Shown here: piece after piece, positions 17,590-27,626 of the stretch | How the letters are laid out: every line of letters begins with the position of its first letter | How positions within the stretch are numbered: the first letter of the stretch is position 1 | Assembly: GCA_001874255.1 (NCBI GenBank) | Contig: MPDC01000001.1 | Coordinates: 124,001-188,000 of the forward strand | Origin: Alphaproteobacteria bacterium MedPE-SWcel | GTDB taxonomy: Bacteria > Pseudomonadota > Alphaproteobacteria > Rhodobacterales > Rhodobacteraceae | DNA length: 64,000 bases | Reading direction: 5' to 3' | The notes under the pieces: model-generated | Database searches by the model: none | Told to the model about the DNA's origin: nothing | What the model saw: the letters and a program-made list of their open reading frames with translations, nothing else | Translations under genes and position numbers: made by a program

Positions 17590-18753
17590 ATGTTCAACGC
17601 AAGCATGACATTCGATCTGGGTGAAGACGTAAACGCGTTGCGCGATATGGTGCATCGCTGGGCGCAGGATCGTGTCAAGCCGATGGCGCAGGAGATTGAC
17701 CAGACCAATGAATTCCCCGCCGCGCTCTGGCAGGAGATGGGCGAGCTGGGGCTTTTGGGCATCACGGTGGATGAAGACTTTGGCGGTGCGGGCATGAGCT
17801 ATCTCGCCCATACCGTTGCGGTGGAGGAAATCGCGCGGGCCTCGGCTTCGGTGGCGCTGTCCTATGGGGCCCACTCGAACCTTTGTGTCAACCAGATCAA
17901 ACTGAACGGCACGACCGAGCAGAAGGCTCGGTATCTGCCGGGCCTGATTTCTGGCGCGCATGTGGGCGCCTTGGCAATGTCGGAGGCCGGCGCGGGGTCT
18001 GACGTGGTGTCAATGTCGCTGCGGGCTGAAAAGCGCAATGACCGGTATGTATTGAACGGCAGCAAATACTGGATCACCAACGGTCCGGATGCCGACACTC
18101 TGGTGGTTTATGCCAAGACCGACCCGGAGGCCGGATCCAAGGGCATGACGGCTTTCCTGATCGAGAAGACGTTCAAGGGGTTCTCGACCTCGCCCCATTT
18201 CGACAAGCTGGGGATGCGGGGGTCGAACACGGCCGAGCTGGTGTTCGAGGATGTCGAGGTTCCCTTTGAAAACGTGCTGGGCGAGGAAGGCAAGGGCGTG
18301 CGCGTCCTGATGTCGGGTCTGGATTACGAGCGGGTGGTTCTGGCGGGGATCGGCACGGGCATCATGGCCTCCTGCATGGATGAGATGATGCCCTACATGG
18401 CGGAGCGCAAGCAATTCGGCCAGCCGATCGGGAGCTTTCAGCTGATGCAGGGCAAGATCGCGGATATGTACACGGCGATGAATTCGGCCCGCGCCTATGT
18501 CTACGAGGTCGCGAAGGCCTGTGACAAGGGAACCGTGACCCGACAGGATGCGGCGGCCTGCTGTCTCTATGCATCCGAAGTGGCGATGACTCAGGCGCAT
18601 CAGGCGGTGCAGGCCTTTGGCGGCGCGGGGTATCTGAGCGACAATCCGGTTGGCCGCATTTTCCGCGATGCCAAGTTGATGGAGATCGGGGCGGGGACGT
18701 CGGAAATCCGGCGCATGCTGATCGGTCGCGAATTGATGACTCATATGGTCTGA
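17590..18753 (+). CDS. ivd: Isovaleryl-CoA dehydrogenase
   Basis: FAD enzyme that oxidises isovaleryl-CoA to 3-methylcrotonyl-CoA and passes electrons to ETF; first dedicated step of leucine degradation. 387 aa with acyl-CoA dehydrogenase signatures [14 protein letters not shown] and [22 protein letters not shown]. The Glu in [11 protein letters not shown] (about 247) sits where isovaleryl-CoA dehydrogenases carry their catalytic base, rather than at the C-terminal position used by other members. ATG 17590 follows GGAGGAGA (17575-17582). It heads the operon ivd, acyl-CoA synthetase, mccB, mccA, hmgL, liuC behind the operator at 17503-17516. Confidence 0.95.
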   Translation: MFNASMTFDLGEDVNALRDMVHRWAQDRVKPMAQEIDQTNEFPAALWQEMGELGLLGITVDEDFGGAGMSYLAHTVAVEEIARASASVALSYGAHSNLCVNQIKLNGTTEQKARYLPGLISGAHVGALAMSEAGAGSDVVSMSLRAEKRNDRYVLNGSKYWITNGPDADTLVVYAKTDPEAGSKGMTAFLIEKTFKGFSTSPHFDKLGMRGSNTAELVFEDVEVPFENVLGEEGKGVRVLMSGLDYERVVLAGIGTGIMASCMDEMMPYMAERKQFGQPIGSFQLMQGKIADMYTAMNSARAYVYEVAKACDKGTVTRQDAAACCLYASEVAMTQAHQAVQAFGGAGYLSDNPVGRIFRDAKLMEIGAGTSEIRRMLIGRELMTHMV

Positions 18754-18830
18754 CACGGGTGATCCGACGAGGCCCGTCAGACATGTCCGTTCTATTGCGC
18801 GAGAAGGCAAACCTGACGGACAGGCACGCG

Positions 18831-18878
18831 GACCGTTGGGCTGACCGGTGGGCTGGCCGGTGGTCTGACTGGCGCCTG
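18831..18878 (+). repeat. 12-bp degenerate tandem repeat between ivd and the acyl-CoA synthetase gene
   Basis: Four units: GACCGTTGGGCT (18831), GACCGGTGGGCT (18843), GGCCGGTGGTCT (18855), GACTGGCGCCTG (18867-18878). The preceding 20 bp (GACGGACAGGCACGCG) look like a more degraded extension. The array lies in the 180-bp gap inside the operon, about 78 bp after the ivd stop. Confidence 0.75.
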
Positions 18879-18933
18879 GGGACGCACAGCCGACGTGAAC
18901 GGGACCGCGAAACGGCCTGGGGGAGGAAGAAAC

Positions 18934-20463
18934 ATGAACGATAGGCAAGCGGGCCCCGGACTGACGGAGGCGGGCGACTGGATTTTGCCAGAGCGTCTGA
19001 ACATGGCGGCGCAGGTGCTTGATCACCCCCGGCACGATCTGGCGGTGATTGACCTTACCGGCGACAAGCGGCGCGACGTCAGCTATGGCGCATTGACCGA
19101 TATGGTCGATGGGCTTGCGCGGGTGCTGCTGACGAAAGTCCTGCCCGGAGATCGGGTCGGAGTGTTGCTCAGCCAGTCGCCATGGTGCGCCGCGGCGCAT
19201 CTGGCGATCTGGAAAATCGGCGCGATTTCTGTCCCGCTGTTCAAATTGTTCAAACAGGATGCATTGGCCAGCCGGATCGGGGATGCGGGGGCGGATTATG
19301 TGCTGACCGACCGGGAGGGCGCGCTTCAGCTTGGCGATCTGGCGCGGCCACTGCTGGCGGCAGAGGTCGGGGTCGACGGAGATGCAGTGCCCTTTGCCGC
19401 GACCGGACCCGACGATCCGGCGGTGCTGATCTATACGTCCGGCACGACCGGCAAACCGAAGGGCGCTCTGCATGGCCATCGGGTGCTGACGGGGCATCTG
19501 CCGGGGGTTTCGATGAGCCATGACCATCTCGGTCAGCCGGGCGACTGCCTCTGGACGCCTGCGGATTGGGCCTGGATCGGCGGGCTGTTTGATGTCGCCA
19601 TGCCGGGGCTTGCGCTGGGCGTGCCGGTGGTGGCGGCGCGGCTCGACAAGTTCACGGCGGAGACCTGCGCCGAGGTGATCGCTACAGCAGGCATACGCAA
19701 CGTGTTCTTTCCCCCCACAGCGCTGCGCATGTTGAAAGTGGCGGGGCAGGGGCTCGCCGGTCTGCGGTCCGTTGCCTCCGGCGGAGAGCCCCTGGGCGCA
19801 GAGATGCTCGCTTGGGGCCGGCGTGAGCTGGGGGTCACGATCAACGAATTTTATGGCCAGACCGAATGCAATATGACGGTCTCCTCCTGCGCGGCGGCGT
19901 TTCCGGTGCGACCGGGCTGTATCGGGCAGCCGGTGCCCGGCCATGTGGTGGAGGTGATCGACGCAGAGGGCAATCCCACCCGGGCCGAAGGCGACGTCGC
20001 CGTCCGGCGGGGCTCTGCCGCGATGATGCTGGCCTATTGGAACCGCCCCGAGGCCACGGCCGAGAAATTCCGGGGCGAGTGGATGGTGACCGGAGATCGC
20101 GGGATCTGGGAGGAGGGCTATCTTCGCTTTGTCGGGCGCGAGGATGACGTGATCACCTCTGCGGGCTATCGCATCGGGCCGTCCGAAATCGAGGACTGCC
20201 TGATGACCCACCCCGCCGTAGCGACGGTTGGTGTCGTCGGCAAACCCGATGCCCTGCGGACCGAGATCGTGAAGGCCTATGTGGTGTTGAAACCCGGCGC
20301 CGAGGCCAGCGGGCAGTCGCTGCAGGACTATGTCAAATCACATCTCGCCAGCTATTCCTACCCGCGCGAGATCGCGTTTCTCGACGCTCTGCCAATGACC
20401 GTCACGGGCAAGGTGATCCGCAAGGACCTGAAGCTGCGGGCGGCGGCGGAGGTCCCCTCATGA
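18934..20463 (+). CDS. AMP-forming acyl-CoA synthetase
   Basis: Activates a carboxylic acid to its CoA thioester through an acyl-adenylate. 509 aa with the ANL motifs in order: P-loop [16 protein letters not shown] (about 170), FYGQTECN (A5), TGDRG (A7) and [10 protein letters not shown] (A8), ending with the catalytic Lys in [19 protein letters not shown] (18921-18930) fixes ATG 18934; thirteen extra upstream codons are excluded. Position between ivd and mccB suggests acetoacetate, isovalerate or a related branched acid as substrate, but the sequence does not decide. The long gap to ivd holds a tandem repeat. Confidence 0.9.
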   Translation: MNDRQAGPGLTEAGDWILPERLNMAAQVLDHPRHDLAVIDLTGDKRRDVSYGALTDMVDGLARVLLTKVLPGDRVGVLLSQSPWCAAAHLAIWKIGAISVPLFKLFKQDALASRIGDAGADYVLTDREGALQLGDLARPLLAAEVGVDGDAVPFAATGPDDPAVLIYTSGTTGKPKGALHGHRVLTGHLPGVSMSHDHLGQPGDCLWTPADWAWIGGLFDVAMPGLALGVPVVAARLDKFTAETCAEVIATAGIRNVFFPPTALRMLKVAGQGLAGLRSVASGGEPLGAEMLAWGRRELGVTINEFYGQTECNMTVSSCAAAFPVRPGCIGQPVPGHVVEVIDAEGNPTRAEGDVAVRRGSAAMMLAYWNRPEATAEKFRGEWMVTGDRGIWEEGYLRFVGREDDVITSAGYRIGPSEIEDCLMTHPAVATVGVVGKPDALRTEIVKAYVVLKPGAEASGQSLQDYVKSHLASYSYPREIAFLDALPMTVTGKVIRKDLKLRAAAEVPS

Positions 20464-20539
20464 CAGGGTCGGCCCTCCCGACGGCCTGTGCCGACCGACC
20501 GCTGACATTGCCTGCCAACTCCAAAAGGATGCCGCACTC

Positions 20540-22144
20540 ATGAAACTTAATTCCAAGGCGATGCCCTCCTCCGAGGGTTTCAAACAAAACGTCACCGCTC
20601 ATCTCGAGGCCCTGTCGGGCGTTGCGGCCGCGGCTGAGGCGGCGCGCATGGGCGGCGGCGAAGCCTCGCGCGCGCGCCACGAAAGCCGGGGCAAGATGCT
20701 GCCGAGGCGGCGCGTGGCCAACCTGTTGGATCCGGGCTCGCCCTTCCTTGAAATCGGTGCGACGGCAGCATTCGGGATGTATGATGACGCCGCTCCGGCG
20801 GCCGGGGTGATCGCGGGCATCGGCCGCGTCGAGGGGCAGGAGGTCATGGTGGTCTGCAACGACGCCACCGTGAAAGGCGGCACATACTTCCCGATGACGG
20901 TCAAGAAACACCTGCGGGCCCAGGAAATCGCGGCGGAAAACAATCTCCCCTGTGTTTATCTGGTGGATTCGGGCGGCGCGAACCTGCCGCAGCAGGACGA
21001 GGTCTTTCCGGACCGGGATCACTTTGGCCGTATCTTCTACAATCAGGCCCGGATGTCGGCCCGGGGCATCCCGCAGATCGCCGTGGTCATGGGCTCCTGC
21101 ACGGCGGGCGGCGCATATGTCCCCGCGATGTCGGACGTCACCATCATCGTCAAGGACCAGGGCACGATCTTCCTGGCCGGACCACCGCTGGTCAAGGCGG
21201 CCACCGGCGAGGTGGTCTCGGCCGAGGATCTGGGCGGCGGAGATGTGCATACGCGGCTCTCGGGGGTGGCGGATTATCTGGCCGAGGATGACGCCCATGC
21301 GCTGGCCCTGGCGCGGCGCGCGGTCAGCCACCTCAACCGCCGCAAACCTGACGGCGTCACCTGGCAAAGCCCGGAAGACCCCGCCTATGACCCCGAAGAG
21401 ATCCTCGGTGTGGTGCCGGGTGACCTGCGTACTCCCTACGACATCCGCGAGGTCATCGCGCGGCTGGTGGATGGCTCGCGCTTTGACGAGTTCAAACCGA
21501 GGTTTGGCGAAACGCTGGTCACCGGCTTTGCCCATGTCAAAGGCTGCCCCGTGGGGATCGTCGCCAACAATGGGGTGTTGTTTTCCGAGGCCGCCCAGAA
21601 AGGCGCGCATTTCGTCGAGCTCTGCTCGCAACGCAAGATCCCGCTGGTGTTTCTGCAGAACATCACCGGCTTCATGGTCGGGCGCAAATACGAAAACGAA
21701 GGTATCGCCCGCCATGGCGCCAAGATGGTGACGGCGGTGGCCTCGACCAATGTGCCGAAGATCACGATGCTGGTCGGCGGCTCGTTCGGAGCGGGAAACT
21801 ACGGCATGGCCGGACGCGCCTACAGCCCGCGGTTCCTCTGGACCTGGCCCAATTCGCGGATTTCCGTCATGGGCGGCGAACAGGCTGCCGGCGTCTTGGC
21901 CACCGTGAAACGCGACGCCATCGAACGACAGGGCGGTGAATGGAGCGCCGAGGCAGAGGCGAAATTCAAACAGCCCACCATCGACATGTTCGCCGAACAG
22001 AGCCATCCGCTCTACGCCTCCGCCCGGCTCTGGGACGATGGCATCATCGATCCGCGCAAATCCCGCGATGTGCTGGCGCTGTCGCTCTCGGCGGCCCTCA
22101 ATGCACCGATCGAGGATACCCGCTTTGGCGTGTTCCGGATGTGA
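20540..22144 (+). CDS. mccB: Methylcrotonyl-CoA carboxylase, carboxyltransferase (beta) subunit
   Basis: Transfers CO2 from carboxybiotin on MccA to 3-methylcrotonyl-CoA, giving 3-methylglutaconyl-CoA. 534 aa, the standard length, with the two crotonase-like carboxyltransferase lobes. Typical segments are [21 protein letters not shown] shortened here as [51 protein letters not shown] and [19 protein letters not shown]. The 3' end TRFGVFRM is the normal terminus. It lies 76 bp after the acyl-CoA synthetase gene, in the leucine operon. Confidence 0.96.
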   Translation: MKLNSKAMPSSEGFKQNVTAHLEALSGVAAAAEAARMGGGEASRARHESRGKMLPRRRVANLLDPGSPFLEIGATAAFGMYDDAAPAAGVIAGIGRVEGQEVMVVCNDATVKGGTYFPMTVKKHLRAQEIAAENNLPCVYLVDSGGANLPQQDEVFPDRDHFGRIFYNQARMSARGIPQIAVVMGSCTAGGAYVPAMSDVTIIVKDQGTIFLAGPPLVKAATGEVVSAEDLGGGDVHTRLSGVADYLAEDDAHALALARRAVSHLNRRKPDGVTWQSPEDPAYDPEEILGVVPGDLRTPYDIREVIARLVDGSRFDEFKPRFGETLVTGFAHVKGCPVGIVANNGVLFSEAAQKGAHFVELCSQRKIPLVFLQNITGFMVGRKYENEGIARHGAKMVTAVASTNVPKITMLVGGSFGAGNYGMAGRAYSPRFLWTWPNSRISVMGGEQAAGVLATVKRDAIERQGGEWSAEAEAKFKQPTIDMFAEQSHPLYASARLWDDGIIDPRKSRDVLALSLSAALNAPIEDTRFGVFRM

Positions 22145-22230
22145 CGCCTCCGGTTTCATCTTTTTACAAATATCTCGGGGGTCCGGGGGCAGAGCCACCG
22201 GTCCGACGTTCCAGACAAAGGACCCGCCCC

Positions 22231-24177
22231 ATGTTCCACAAGATCCTGATTGCAAACCGCGGCGAAATCGCATGCCGTGTGATCGAAACCGCCCGACGCC
22301 TCGGCGTGCGGACGGTGGCCGTATATTCCGATGCGGACCGCAATGCCAAACATGTCGCCATGGCGGATGAAGCGGTGCGCATCGGCCATGGCCCGGCGCC
22401 TGCCGACAGCTACCTGCTGCAGGACGAGATCCTGACAGCGGCCAAGATGACCGGCGCCGAGGGGATCCATCCCGGCTACGGGTTTCTGTCCGAAAACCCC
22501 GATTTCGTCGAGAAGGTCGAGGCCGCGGGCCTGGCCTTCATCGGCCCCTCCGCCACAGCGATCCGCGCCATGGGCCTGAAGGATGCCGCCAAGGTCCTGA
22601 TGGAGGAGGCGGGTGTGCCGGTGGTGCCGGGCTATCATGGCAGCACTCAGGACGCGGATTTCCTCGCCGAGCAGGCGGCGGCCATCGGATACCCTGTGCT
22701 GATCAAGGCGGTGGCAGGCGGGGGTGGCAAGGGCATGCGGCTGGTCGAGGAGGCCCGCACATTCGCCGATGCGCTGGCCAGCGCCCAGGGCGAGGCGACA
22801 ACGGCCTTTGGCAACCCTGCCGTGCTGATCGAGAAATACATCCAGAAACCGCGCCATATCGAGGTGCAGGTCTTTGGCGATGGCACCTCGGCGGTCCATC
22901 TCCTCGAACGGGATTGTTCCTTGCAGCGCCGCCACCAGAAGGTGATCGAGGAAGCCCCGGCCCCCGGCATGACCCCGGAGATGCGCCAGGCCATGGGCGA
23001 GGCGGCCGTGCGCGCAGCCGAGGCCATCGGCTATGCGGGGGCGGGCACCGTGGAATTCATCGTCGACGGGTCAGACGGTCTGCGCAGCGATGGCTTCTGG
23101 TTCATGGAAATGAACACCCGGCTGCAGGTCGAACATCCGGTGACCGAGGCCATCACGGGCGTCGATCTGGTGGAATGGCAGCTTCGGGTGGCCTCGGGAG
23201 AGGGGCTGCCCTGCGCGCAGGAAGAGCTGCAGATCACCGGTCACGCATTCGAGGCCCGTCTCTATGCCGAAGACGTCCCCAAGGGGTTCTTGCCGGCCAC
23301 CGGCACCCTGTCGCATCTGGTCTTTCCCGACGGGGTGCGCGCCGACAGCGGCGTTCGCGCCGGAGACAGCATCAGCCCCTGGTATGATCCGATGATTGCA
23401 AAGGTGATCGTGCATGGGCCCACGCGCGGCGCGGCGCTGCGCCAGCTCGACGATGCGCTGGCCCGCACCGAGGTCGCGGGCACGGTGACGAACCTTGCCT
23501 TCCTCGGCGCGCTGGCCCGACACGCGGGTTTTGCGGCGGGAGAGGTGGATACCGGACTGATTGCCCGCGACCTCGACAGGCTCGCGGCGGCGCCCGAGCC
23601 CGGCGTCGCCCATCGGGTGGCCGCGGCCATGGTGGCGCTTGATCTGATCGCGCCGGGGCCGGAAACCGGCTTCACCCTCTGGGCGGATCTGCACCGCTCG
23701 GTCACCCTTGCCTGGCAGGGCGCGCCCTTTGAGGCCACGGTGGCGGTCGAGGGGCCTGACGCGCAGACCTGGACCATCGGTGAGGCCAGCGTCCGCGCCC
23801 GCCGCTTCGGGCAGGACTGGCAGATCGGCGATCTGCGGCTGCCGACAGTGGCGCGCGCGGGCGAGCAGATCACCGTGTTTGACCGCTACGGCCTGACATT
23901 CACCCTGCTGGATCCGCTGGACCGTGACGGCGGTGCCGTCGGCGACGGCAACCTGATCGAGGCGCCGATGCCCGGTCTGGTCAAGGCGATCTTTGCCACC
24001 GCCGGGCAGGAGGTGAAGGAAGGCGACCGTCTGGCCATCCTCGAGGCCATGAAGATGGAGCACTCTCTTCTGGCGGCGCGCGATGGCACCGTTGCGGAAA
24101 TCCTTGCGCAAACGGGCGATCAGGTGGAGGCTGGGGCAGCGCTGGTGCGGCTTGAGGAGGCCGGGACCGACGCCTAA
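22231..24177 (+). CDS. mccA: Methylcrotonyl-CoA carboxylase, biotin carboxylase/BCCP (alpha) subunit
   Basis: Carboxylates its own biotin with ATP and bicarbonate for MccB. 648 aa. The biotin carboxylase domain spans about 1-450 with KILIANRGEIACRVI at the start, the ATP-grasp glycine loop GGGGKGMRLV and FMEMNTRLQVEHPVTE. A middle domain joins it to the C-terminal biotinyl domain with EAMKMEH; the biotin-accepting Lys is residue 608. The start MFHKILIANRG at ATG 22231 is family-typical; the longer open frame upstream overlaps mccB and is rejected. Biotinylation would depend on BirA, encoded at 43116. Confidence 0.96.
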   Translation: MFHKILIANRGEIACRVIETARRLGVRTVAVYSDADRNAKHVAMADEAVRIGHGPAPADSYLLQDEILTAAKMTGAEGIHPGYGFLSENPDFVEKVEAAGLAFIGPSATAIRAMGLKDAAKVLMEEAGVPVVPGYHGSTQDADFLAEQAAAIGYPVLIKAVAGGGGKGMRLVEEARTFADALASAQGEATTAFGNPAVLIEKYIQKPRHIEVQVFGDGTSAVHLLERDCSLQRRHQKVIEEAPAPGMTPEMRQAMGEAAVRAAEAIGYAGAGTVEFIVDGSDGLRSDGFWFMEMNTRLQVEHPVTEAITGVDLVEWQLRVASGEGLPCAQEELQITGHAFEARLYAEDVPKGFLPATGTLSHLVFPDGVRADSGVRAGDSISPWYDPMIAKVIVHGPTRGAALRQLDDALARTEVAGTVTNLAFLGALARHAGFAAGEVDTGLIARDLDRLAAAPEPGVAHRVAAAMVALDLIAPGPETGFTLWADLHRSVTLAWQGAPFEATVAVEGPDAQTWTIGEASVRARRFGQDWQIGDLRLPTVARAGEQITVFDRYGLTFTLLDPLDRDGGAVGDGNLIEAPMPGLVKAIFATAGQEVKEGDRLAILEAMKMEHSLLAARDGTVAEILAQTGDQVEAGAALVRLEEAGTDA

Positions 24178-24193
24178 CGGGAGGAATGTGGAC

Positions 24194-25060
24194 ATGAAAG
24201 AGCGCGTCGAGATTTTTGAGGTGGGCCCGCGCGACGGGCTGCAGAATGAAAAACGCGATATTGCGGTGGCGGATAAGGTGGCGCTGGTGGATTGCCTGAG
24301 CCGCGCCGGCTTCTCGCGCATCGAAGTGGCGAGTTTCGTCTCTCCGAAATGGGTGCCGCAGATGGCGGGCAGCGGCGAGGTCCTGCGCGGCATCACCAAG
24401 GCCAAGGGCGTGCGCTACGCGGCGCTGACGCCGAATATGCGCGGATATGAGGATGCGCGCGTCGCAGGCGCCGATGAAATCGCCATCTTTGCCTCGGCGT
24501 CGGAAGGGTTCTCGCAGGCCAATATCAATGCCTCCATCGATGAGAGCATCGACCGGTTTGCCCCCATTCTGGAAGCGGCGCGTCATATCGATCTGCCGGT
24601 GCGCGGCTATGTGTCCTGCGTGACCGACTGCCCCTATGACGGACCGACCGCACCGGAGCGGGTGGCCACGGTGGCCGACCGGCTGTTTTCCATGGGCTGC
24701 TATGAAATCTCGCTCGGGGACACGCTCGGCAAGGCGACGCCGGACAGCACCGCGCGGATGCTGATGGCGGTCAAGGATGTGGTGCCGGTGACCCGGCTGG
24801 CGGGGCATTTCCACGACACCAACGGGCGGGCGCTGGACAATATCGATGCAGCGCTTGCGCTTGGAGTCCGGGTGTTCGACGCGGCCGTTGGCGGTCTGGG
24901 CGGCTGTCCCTTTGCCCCCGGAGCGGCGGGCAATGTCGCCACCGAGGTGGTGCAGGCCCATCTGACCCGGCTGGGCTATGAGACGGGGCTCGATGCTGCG
25001 GTGCTGCAGGAGGCGGCCGCGATGGCGCAGGCGCTGCGGCCGGTCTCTGCTGACGCCTGA
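24194..25060 (+). CDS. hmgL: Hydroxymethylglutaryl-CoA lyase
   Basis: Cleaves HMG-CoA to acetoacetate and acetyl-CoA, the last step of leucine degradation. 288 aa TIM barrel of the HMGL-like family: EVGPRDGLQNEK (catalytic Arg and metal Asp), VSCVTDCPYDG, GDTLGKATP, HFHDTNGRALDN (metal His) and the signature GGLGGCPFAPGAAGN with the active-site Cys (about 238). ATG 24194 is preceded by GGGAGGAA and lies 16 bp after mccA. Also called mvaB or liuE. Confidence 0.96.
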   Translation: MKERVEIFEVGPRDGLQNEKRDIAVADKVALVDCLSRAGFSRIEVASFVSPKWVPQMAGSGEVLRGITKAKGVRYAALTPNMRGYEDARVAGADEIAIFASASEGFSQANINASIDESIDRFAPILEAARHIDLPVRGYVSCVTDCPYDGPTAPERVATVADRLFSMGCYEISLGDTLGKATPDSTARMLMAVKDVVPVTRLAGHFHDTNGRALDNIDAALALGVRVFDAAVGGLGGCPFAPGAAGNVATEVVQAHLTRLGYETGLDAAVLQEAAAMAQALRPVSADA

Positions 25061-25088
25061 CCCCCCATCTATCACGAAGGATTCGACC

Positions 25089-25874
25089 ATGTACGACACT
25101 CTGGATCTGGCCTGCGACGACCGCGGTGTCGCGACGCTGACCCTCAACCGTCCCGACAAGCACAACGCCATGTCGGGGCAGATGCTGCAGGAGTTGCAGG
25201 CGACCGCCCGCGCGCTGGCGGCGGACAGATCCGTGCGGGTGGTGGTCCTGACCGGGGCCGGCAAGAGCTTTTGCGCCGGCGGCGATCTGAACTGGATGCA
25301 GGCGCAGATGCAGGCCGACGCCGAGACGCGGGCGCGCGAAGCGCGGGTGCTGGCCGAGATGCTGAACCTTCTCAATCTGTTGCCGCAACCGCTCATCGGG
25401 CGGTTGCAGGGCAATGCGTTCGGCGGCGGTGTCGGCATGGCCTCGGTCTGTGATGTGGCGATCGGGGCGGACCATCTGAAAATGGGGCTGACCGAGACCC
25501 GTCTCGGGCTGATCCCGGCGACCATCGGCCCCTATGTGATCGCGCGGATGGGCGAGGCCCGGGCGCGACGGGTCTTCATGTCCGCGCGGCTGTTCGGCGC
25601 CGCCGAGGCGGTGGATCTGGGGCTCTTGGCGCGGGCTGTTCCGGCCGACTCACTTGACGCCGCGGTCGAAGCAGAGGTGCTTCCGTATCTCGATTGTGCG
25701 CCCGGTGCGGTCGCAGAGGCCAAGGCTCTGGCCCGTGCGCTGGGGCCAAAGATTGATAAATCCGTAATCGATTTTACCATTTCTGCGCTGGTGACCAGAT
25801 GGGAAAGCCCCGAGGCCGAAGAGGGCATCGGCGCCTTCTTTGAAAAACGGCGTCCGTTCTGGCAAGGGAAATAA
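25089..25874 (+). CDS. liuC: Enoyl-CoA hydratase, probable methylglutaconyl-CoA hydratase
   Basis: Crotonase-fold hydratase, 261 aa. Start NRPDKHNAMS, first oxyanion-hole segment GKSFCAGGDLNWM, second segment GNAFGGGVGMASVCD; the catalytic Glu positions fall in TETRLGLIPA. Within the leucine operon the missing step is hydration of 3-methylglutaconyl-CoA to HMG-CoA, so this is the likely role. That assignment rests on context, since crotonases are hard to separate by motif. It is the last gene of the operon, followed by a terminator at 25891-25919. Confidence 0.88.
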   Translation: MYDTLDLACDDRGVATLTLNRPDKHNAMSGQMLQELQATARALAADRSVRVVVLTGAGKSFCAGGDLNWMQAQMQADAETRAREARVLAEMLNLLNLLPQPLIGRLQGNAFGGGVGMASVCDVAIGADHLKMGLTETRLGLIPATIGPYVIARMGEARARRVFMSARLFGAAEAVDLGLLARAVPADSLDAAVEAEVLPYLDCAPGAVAEAKALARALGPKIDKSVIDFTISALVTRWESPEAEEGIGAFFEKRRPFWQGK

Positions 25875-25890
25875 GGGCTTTTCTGCCGCT

Positions 25891-25919
25891 CGGGCGTGAC
25901 GCATTTACGCTCGTTTTTT
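25891..25919 (+). terminator. Intrinsic terminator after the leucine operon
   Basis: CGGGCGT (25891-25897) pairs with ACGCTCG (25907-25913, one G-T wobble) over a 9-nt loop, followed by six T residues (25914-25919). Confidence 0.6.
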
Positions 25920-26114
25920 GCGCATTTAAATCCGACAAAAATCATCGGTTTTTAAGGTGTTGTTGCCGAACTGCGAGCGAGTTGAACAAAGCGTTTCCCA
26001 TTAACTCTGCCTTGGTTGACGGTGGTGGGGGACGGGAGTAGTAACGGCTCAAGTCAACACGCCAATTGACGGCGCGCGTGCAGGACATGCCGTGTGCGCG
26101 GAAAGGAGCCACTC
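25920..26114 (+). other. Upstream region of the nuo operon
   Basis: This interval must carry the nuo promoter. An AT-rich stretch at about 25920-25960 and a TTGACGG at about 26034 stand out from the GC-rich surroundings, but I could not assign -35 and -10 boxes. AAAGGAGCC (26102-26110) is the nuoA ribosome binding site. Confidence 0.4.
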
Positions 26115-26480
26115 GTGGAAGAGATGTTGCGGGAGTACCTCCCGATCCTGGTGTTTTTGGCCGTGGCAATCGGTCTTGGCCTCGTTCTAGTTCTGGCCGC
26201 GGTGATTGTAGCGGTGCGCAACCCCGACCCCGAAAAAGTCAGTGCCTATGAATGTGGCTTCAACGCATTTGACGATGCGCGGATGAAGTTCGACGTGCGC
26301 TTTTATCTGGTGTCGATCCTGTTCATCATTTTCGATCTGGAGATCGCCTTCCTGTTTCCCTGGGCCGTCGGCTTCAAGGATATCAGCGACACGGGGTTCT
26401 GGTCGATGATGGTGTTCCTCGGAGTGCTGACCATCGGCTTTGCCTATGAGTGGAAGAAGGGGGCGCTGGAATGGGAATGA
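26115..26480 (+). CDS. nuoA: NADH-quinone oxidoreductase subunit A
   Basis: Small membrane subunit of complex I at the junction of the arm and membrane parts. 121 aa with three transmembrane helices; conserved [16 protein letters not shown] (loop with the Cys that takes part in the active/deactive switch in mitochondria) and [13 protein letters not shown]-type segment (here [16 protein letters not shown]). The start is GTG 26115, giving [10 protein letters not shown], with AAAGGAGCC just upstream; a farther GTG at 26094 lacks this spacing. The stop overlaps the nuoB start. Confidence 0.96.
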   Translation: MEEMLREYLPILVFLAVAIGLGLVLVLAAVIVAVRNPDPEKVSAYECGFNAFDDARMKFDVRFYLVSILFIIFDLEIAFLFPWAVGFKDISDTGFWSMMVFLGVLTIGFAYEWKKGALEWE

Positions 26481-27004
26481 TGACCGGGAGCAATACGGCG
26501 GGTGTCGACAAGGAAGTCGTCACACAGGCGCTGAATGCGGAGCTGCAGGACAAGGGCTTCCTGCTGACCTCTGCCGAGGACATCATCAACTGGGCCCGGA
26601 CGGGGTCCTTGCACTGGATGACATTCGGTCTGGCCTGCTGCGCCGTCGAGATGATGCATACCTCGATGCCGCGCTATGATGCCGAACGCTTCGGCATCGC
26701 GCCGCGCGCCTCGCCGCGCCAGTCCGACGTGATGATCGTTGCGGGGACGCTGACCAACAAGATGGCTCCGGCCCTGCGCAAGGTCTATGACCAGATGCCG
26801 GAACCGCGCTATGTGATCTCGATGGGATCCTGCGCCAATGGGGGCGGGTATTACCACTACAGCTATTCCGTTGTGCGCGGATGCGACCGGATCGTGCCGG
26901 TCGATATCTACGTGCCCGGCTGCCCGCCGACGGCCGAGGCGTTGCTGTATGGTCTGATGCAGTTGCAGCGCAAGATCCGCCGCACCGGCACTCTGGTACG
27001 CTGA
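26471..27004 (+). CDS. nuoB: NADH-quinone oxidoreductase subunit B
   Basis: Carries cluster N2, the last electron donor to quinone. 177 aa with the N2 ligands visible: tandem CC in [10 protein letters not shown], Cys in [16 protein letters not shown] and Cys in [15 protein letters not shown] 26471 overlaps nuoA by 10 bp; ATG 26480 (MTGSNTAG) is nearly as good and would remove three residues. Confidence 0.96.
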   Translation: MGMMTGSNTAGVDKEVVTQALNAELQDKGFLLTSAEDIINWARTGSLHWMTFGLACCAVEMMHTSMPRYDAERFGIAPRASPRQSDVMIVAGTLTNKMAPALRKVYDQMPEPRYVISMGSCANGGGYYHYSYSVVRGCDRIVPVDIYVPGCPPTAEALLYGLMQLQRKIRRTGTLVR

Positions 27005-27020
27005 GGGGCAGGAGAGACAG

Positions 27021-27626
27021 ATGAGCGAAGCATTGCAAGAACTGGGACACCAGATCGAAGCCAAGCGCCCGGACTGTGTCCTGTCCTGGGATATTGCCCA
27101 GGGCGAGCTGAACGTCGACGTCAAGGCCAGCAATATTGCGGGCCTGATGGAGTTCCTGCGCACCGACCGTGCCTGCAAATTCTCCACTCTGGTGGATATC
27201 ACGGCGGTGGACTACCCCGAACGCACAAAGCGGTTCGATGTGGTCTATCATCTGCTGTCGATGTATCAGAACCAGCGCATCCGCCTGCGGGTTGCGGTGC
27301 GCGAAGAGGACATGGTGCCTTCGATCGTCGATGTGCACCCCTGCGCCAACTGGTTCGAACGCGAAGTCTTTGACATGTTCGGCATCCTCTTCACCGGTCA
27401 CCCGGATCTGCGCCGCCTGCTGACGGACTATGGCTTCCGTGGCCACCCGCTGCGCAAGGATTTCCCGACCACCGGCTACACCGAAGTGCGCTATGACGAG
27501 GCGCAAAAGCGCGTGGTCTACGAGCCGGTGAAACTGGTTCAGGAATACCGCCAGTTTGACTTCATGAGCCCATGGGAGGGTGCCGACTACATCCTGCCCG
27601 GTGACGAGAAGGAGGGGGCGCAGTGA
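27021..27626 (+). CDS. nuoC: NADH-quinone oxidoreductase subunit C
   Basis: 30-kDa peripheral-arm subunit, 201 aa, separate from NuoD (not fused as in enterobacteria). Family signature [20 protein letters not shown], followed by [26 protein letters not shown] precedes ATG 27021; the stop TGA shares a base with the nuoD ATG, indicating coupling. Confidence 0.96.
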   Translation: MSEALQELGHQIEAKRPDCVLSWDIAQGELNVDVKASNIAGLMEFLRTDRACKFSTLVDITAVDYPERTKRFDVVYHLLSMYQNQRIRLRVAVREEDMVPSIVDVHPCANWFEREVFDMFGILFTGHPDLRRLLTDYGFRGHPLRKDFPTTGYTEVRYDEAQKRVVYEPVKLVQEYRQFDFMSPWEGADYILPGDEKEGAQ

